Source: an uncultured Flavobacterium sp. | GTDB lineage: Bacteria > Bacteroidota > Bacteroidia > Flavobacteriales > Flavobacteriaceae | Length of the DNA: 41,244 bases | Assembly: GCF_947632075.1 (NCBI RefSeq) | Contig: NZ_CANRNX010000013.1 | Location: 1 to 41,244, forward strand | Direction: 5' to 3' | Program-made: the position numbers and the translations under genes | Notes under the pieces: generated by a model | What the model was told of the DNA's origin: nothing | The model's database searches: none | Seen by the model: only the letters and a program-made list of their open reading frames with translations | Shown here: piece by piece, positions 39,646 to 41,244 of the stretch | Layout of the letters: each line of letters starts with the position of its first letter | Position numbering within the stretch: the stretch's first letter is position 1

Positions 39646-41244
39646 TTATTTTTTATTCTTTTCACACCATTTTCTAGCGTTTACAAAAGCTTCTAGCCAA
39701 GGTGTAACCTCGTCTTTACGTCCGTTAGGATAGTTTGCCCAGTTCCATTGGAAAGTAGAACGCTCAATGTGTGGCATTGTTACCAAGTGACGACCTGTAG
39801 CATCACACATCATAGCTGTGTTATAATCAGATCCGTTTGGATTTGCAGGATATTGCTCGTAAGCATATTTTGCAACAATGTTATAAGCAGCTTCATCTTT
39901 TGGTAAGTTGAATTTTCCTTCTCCGTGAGAAATCCATACGCCTAATGTAGATCCAGCTAATGTAGATAACATGATTGAGTTGTTTTCTTGAACTTTCACA
40001 GCTACGAAGTTCGATTCGTGTTTACCAGAAGTATTGTGAATCATTTTACCGTGAACATCATGCTCTGGATTAATTAATTCTAACTCCATTAATAACTGAC
40101 ATCCGTTACAAATACCAACAGACATCGTATCTGGACGTTTGTAGAAGTTTTCTAGCGCTGCTTTTGCTTTTTCGTTATATAAGAAAGCTCCAGCCCAACC
40201 TTTAGCAGATCCTAAAACGTCTTCTAACGTTTCTCTTCCAGAAATTAAATCCGTCATGTGAACGTCTTTAACATCAAAACCAGCTAAATACATTGCGTTT
40301 GCCATTTCACGCTCTGAGTTCGAACCTTTTTCACGAATAATCGCAGCTTTTGGTCTCGCTCCGTTGTGAACTGGTTTAACTCCTGTAAAGTGCGAAGGGA
40401 ATGTAAAGTTTAACGGCTGATTTTTATAGTTGTTGTAACGCTCTTGCGCCATTCCGTTTTTAGATTGTTTTTGATCTAATAAGAATGATGTTTTAAACCA
40501 CGTATCACGCGTTTCTGTTACATTAAATGTAAATACATCGTTGTTGTTTTTAAAAGTAACTTCGTTACCAGCAACAGCAGTACCAATTTTTACCGCTTCA
40601 ATTCCAGCTTCAGCAAATGCTTTTTCAAAGGCAGCATCTTCTTTAGCTTGTAAAACAACGGCAATATTTTCGTTAAATAAAGCTTTAACTGTATCCGCTT
40701 CGTTTAAAGCAGATAAATCATAGTTTGCACCTAAATTAACATCAGCAAAAGTCATTTCTAATAAAGTAGTAACTAAACCACCTGATCCGATATCGTGACC
40801 AGCCTCAACTAAATTAGTATTGATGGCATTTTGAATGGTATTGAAAGCTTTTTTAAAGTAAGCACCGTCTTTGATAGTAGGAACTTCGTTTCCAACTTTA
40901 TTTAAAATTTGAGCGAAAGATGAACCTCCTAATTTGAATGTGTCTTGAGATAAATTGATGTAGTAAATAGATCCAGCTTCTTTATTTAAAACAGGTTCAA
41001 CCACTTTATTAATATCTGTACAGTTTCCAGCTGCTGAAATAATAACCGTTCCAGGAGCGATTACATTTTCACCGTTAGGATATTTTTGTTTCATTGAAAG
41101 TGAATCTTTTCCTGTTGGAATGTTGATTCCTAATTCAATCGCAAAGTCAGAACATCCTTTAACCGCTTCGTATAAACGCGCATCTTCACCTTCGTTGTTA
41201 CAAGCCCACATCCAGTTTGCTGATAAAGAAACACCAGCTAAACC
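39646..41244 (-). CDS. purL: Phosphoribosylformylglycinamidine synthase (C-terminal part, 5' end cut by window edge)
   Basis: The last 532 codons of the large single-chain PurL, which turns FGAR into FGAM in purine synthesis using glutamine. The frame runs through the window edge (GLAGVSLSANWMWACNNEGED at the visible N-terminus), so ATG 41211 is internal, not a start. It contains the second AIRS-like ATPase half (GINIPTGKDSLSMKQ, HDIGSGGLVTTLLEM) and the C-terminal glutaminase domain with AAIIREKGSNSEREMANAMYLAGF, the nucleophile Cys in MSVGICNGCQLLMEL, and the His/Glu ending MPHIERSTFQWNW. Full-length enzymes have about 1200-1300 residues. Confidence 0.96.
   Translation of the reverse strand, partial: GLAGVSLSANWMWACNNEGEDARLYEAVKGCSDFAIELGINIPTGKDSLSMKQKYPNGENVIAPGTVIISAAGNCTDINKVVEPVLNKEAGSIYYINLSQDTFKLGGSSFAQILNKVGNEVPTIKDGAYFKKAFNTIQNAINTNLVEAGHDIGSGGLVTTLLEMTFADVNLGANYDLSALNEADTVKALFNENIAVVLQAKEDAAFEKAFAEAGIEAVKIGTAVAGNEVTFKNNNDVFTFNVTETRDTWFKTSFLLDQKQSKNGMAQERYNNYKNQPLNFTFPSHFTGVKPVHNGARPKAAIIREKGSNSEREMANAMYLAGFDVKDVHMTDLISGRETLEDVLGSAKGWAGAFLYNEKAKAALENFYKRPDTMSVGICNGCQLLMELELINPEHDVHGKMIHNTSGKHESNFVAVKVQENNSIMLSTLAGSTLGVWISHGEGKFNLPKDEAAYNIVAKYAYEQYPANPNGSDYNTAMMCDATGRHLVTMPHIERSTFQWNWANYPNGRKDEVTPWLEAFVNARKWCEKNKK

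Overview
The window is a low-GC, gene-dense chromosomal segment from a member of the Bacteroidota, most likely a Flavobacteriaceae bacterium. The evidence is the Bacteroidota promoter -7 signature (TAnnTTTG) upstream of many genes, the lack of Shine-Dalgarno sequences, many lipoproteins and SusC-style receptors with a carboxypeptidase-like N-domain, and familiar flavobacterial neighbourhoods such as mce/rbfA, sucA-sucB, oxyR/dps and zapA-6S RNA-rny. It looks like core chromosome: I found no insertion sequence, prophage, CRISPR array, rRNA or plasmid gene.

Layout. 1-3.3 kb: a cut tRNA with CAU anticodon, methylmalonyl-CoA epimerase (-), then rbfA, a LolC/E-like ABC permease and a lipoprotein (+). 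3.5-9.7 kb: a complete tetR-tolC-MFP-RND efflux operon (-). 9.8-16.1 kb: a polyprenyl diphosphate synthase with a small partner, an outer-membrane beta-barrel (-), and sucA-sucB (2-oxoglutarate dehydrogenase E1 and E2). 16.1-19.5 kb: an MFS exporter translationally coupled to a stand-alone AAA+ ATPase, then dGTPase. 19.5-22.7 kb: an unrecognised helical protein (-), a 21-bp tandem repeat array of 8 units, then a compact oxidative-stress block of ECF sigma factor, small zinc anti-sigma and MsrA-MsrB fusion lipoprotein. 22.7-27.3 kb: SRPBCC/GyrI-like protein, small membrane protein, ilvE (all -), then DUF4920 lipoprotein, CxxCH lipoprotein, mnmD and a 66-aa protein (+). 27.3-32.1 kb: oxyR (-) and dps (+) diverging, aroQ (-), two paralogous outer-membrane barrels and a XerC/D-type recombinase. 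32.1-34.5 kb (-): coiled-coil protein, zapA, 6S RNA and RNase Y. 34.7-39.6 kb: M23 peptidase, TonB-dependent receptor and a lipoprotein with two calcium-loop-like motifs. 39.6 kb to the end: the C-terminal half of purL (-), cut by the window edge.

Functional themes. Envelope export and remodelling (RND pump, MFS, LolC/E-like permease, M23, TonB receptor, barrels), central metabolism (TCA E1/E2, ilvE, aroQ, purL, mce), and two separate oxidative-stress modules: OxyR-Dps, and the ECF/anti-sigma/MsrAB cassette. Most convergent or operon-end junctions carry strong hairpin terminators, several overlapping the stop codon of the upstream gene. In several places a longer reading frame starts inside a promoter or terminator; there I chose the shorter start and explain why.

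The least explained elements are the 21-bp repeat array (20289-20456), the helical protein beside it, the AAA+ ATPase coupled to the MFS exporter, and the DUF4920/CxxCH lipoprotein pair. The 6S RNA is not in any reading frame and was found from long-range pairing on the minus strand. I see no clearly novel multi-gene system beyond these.
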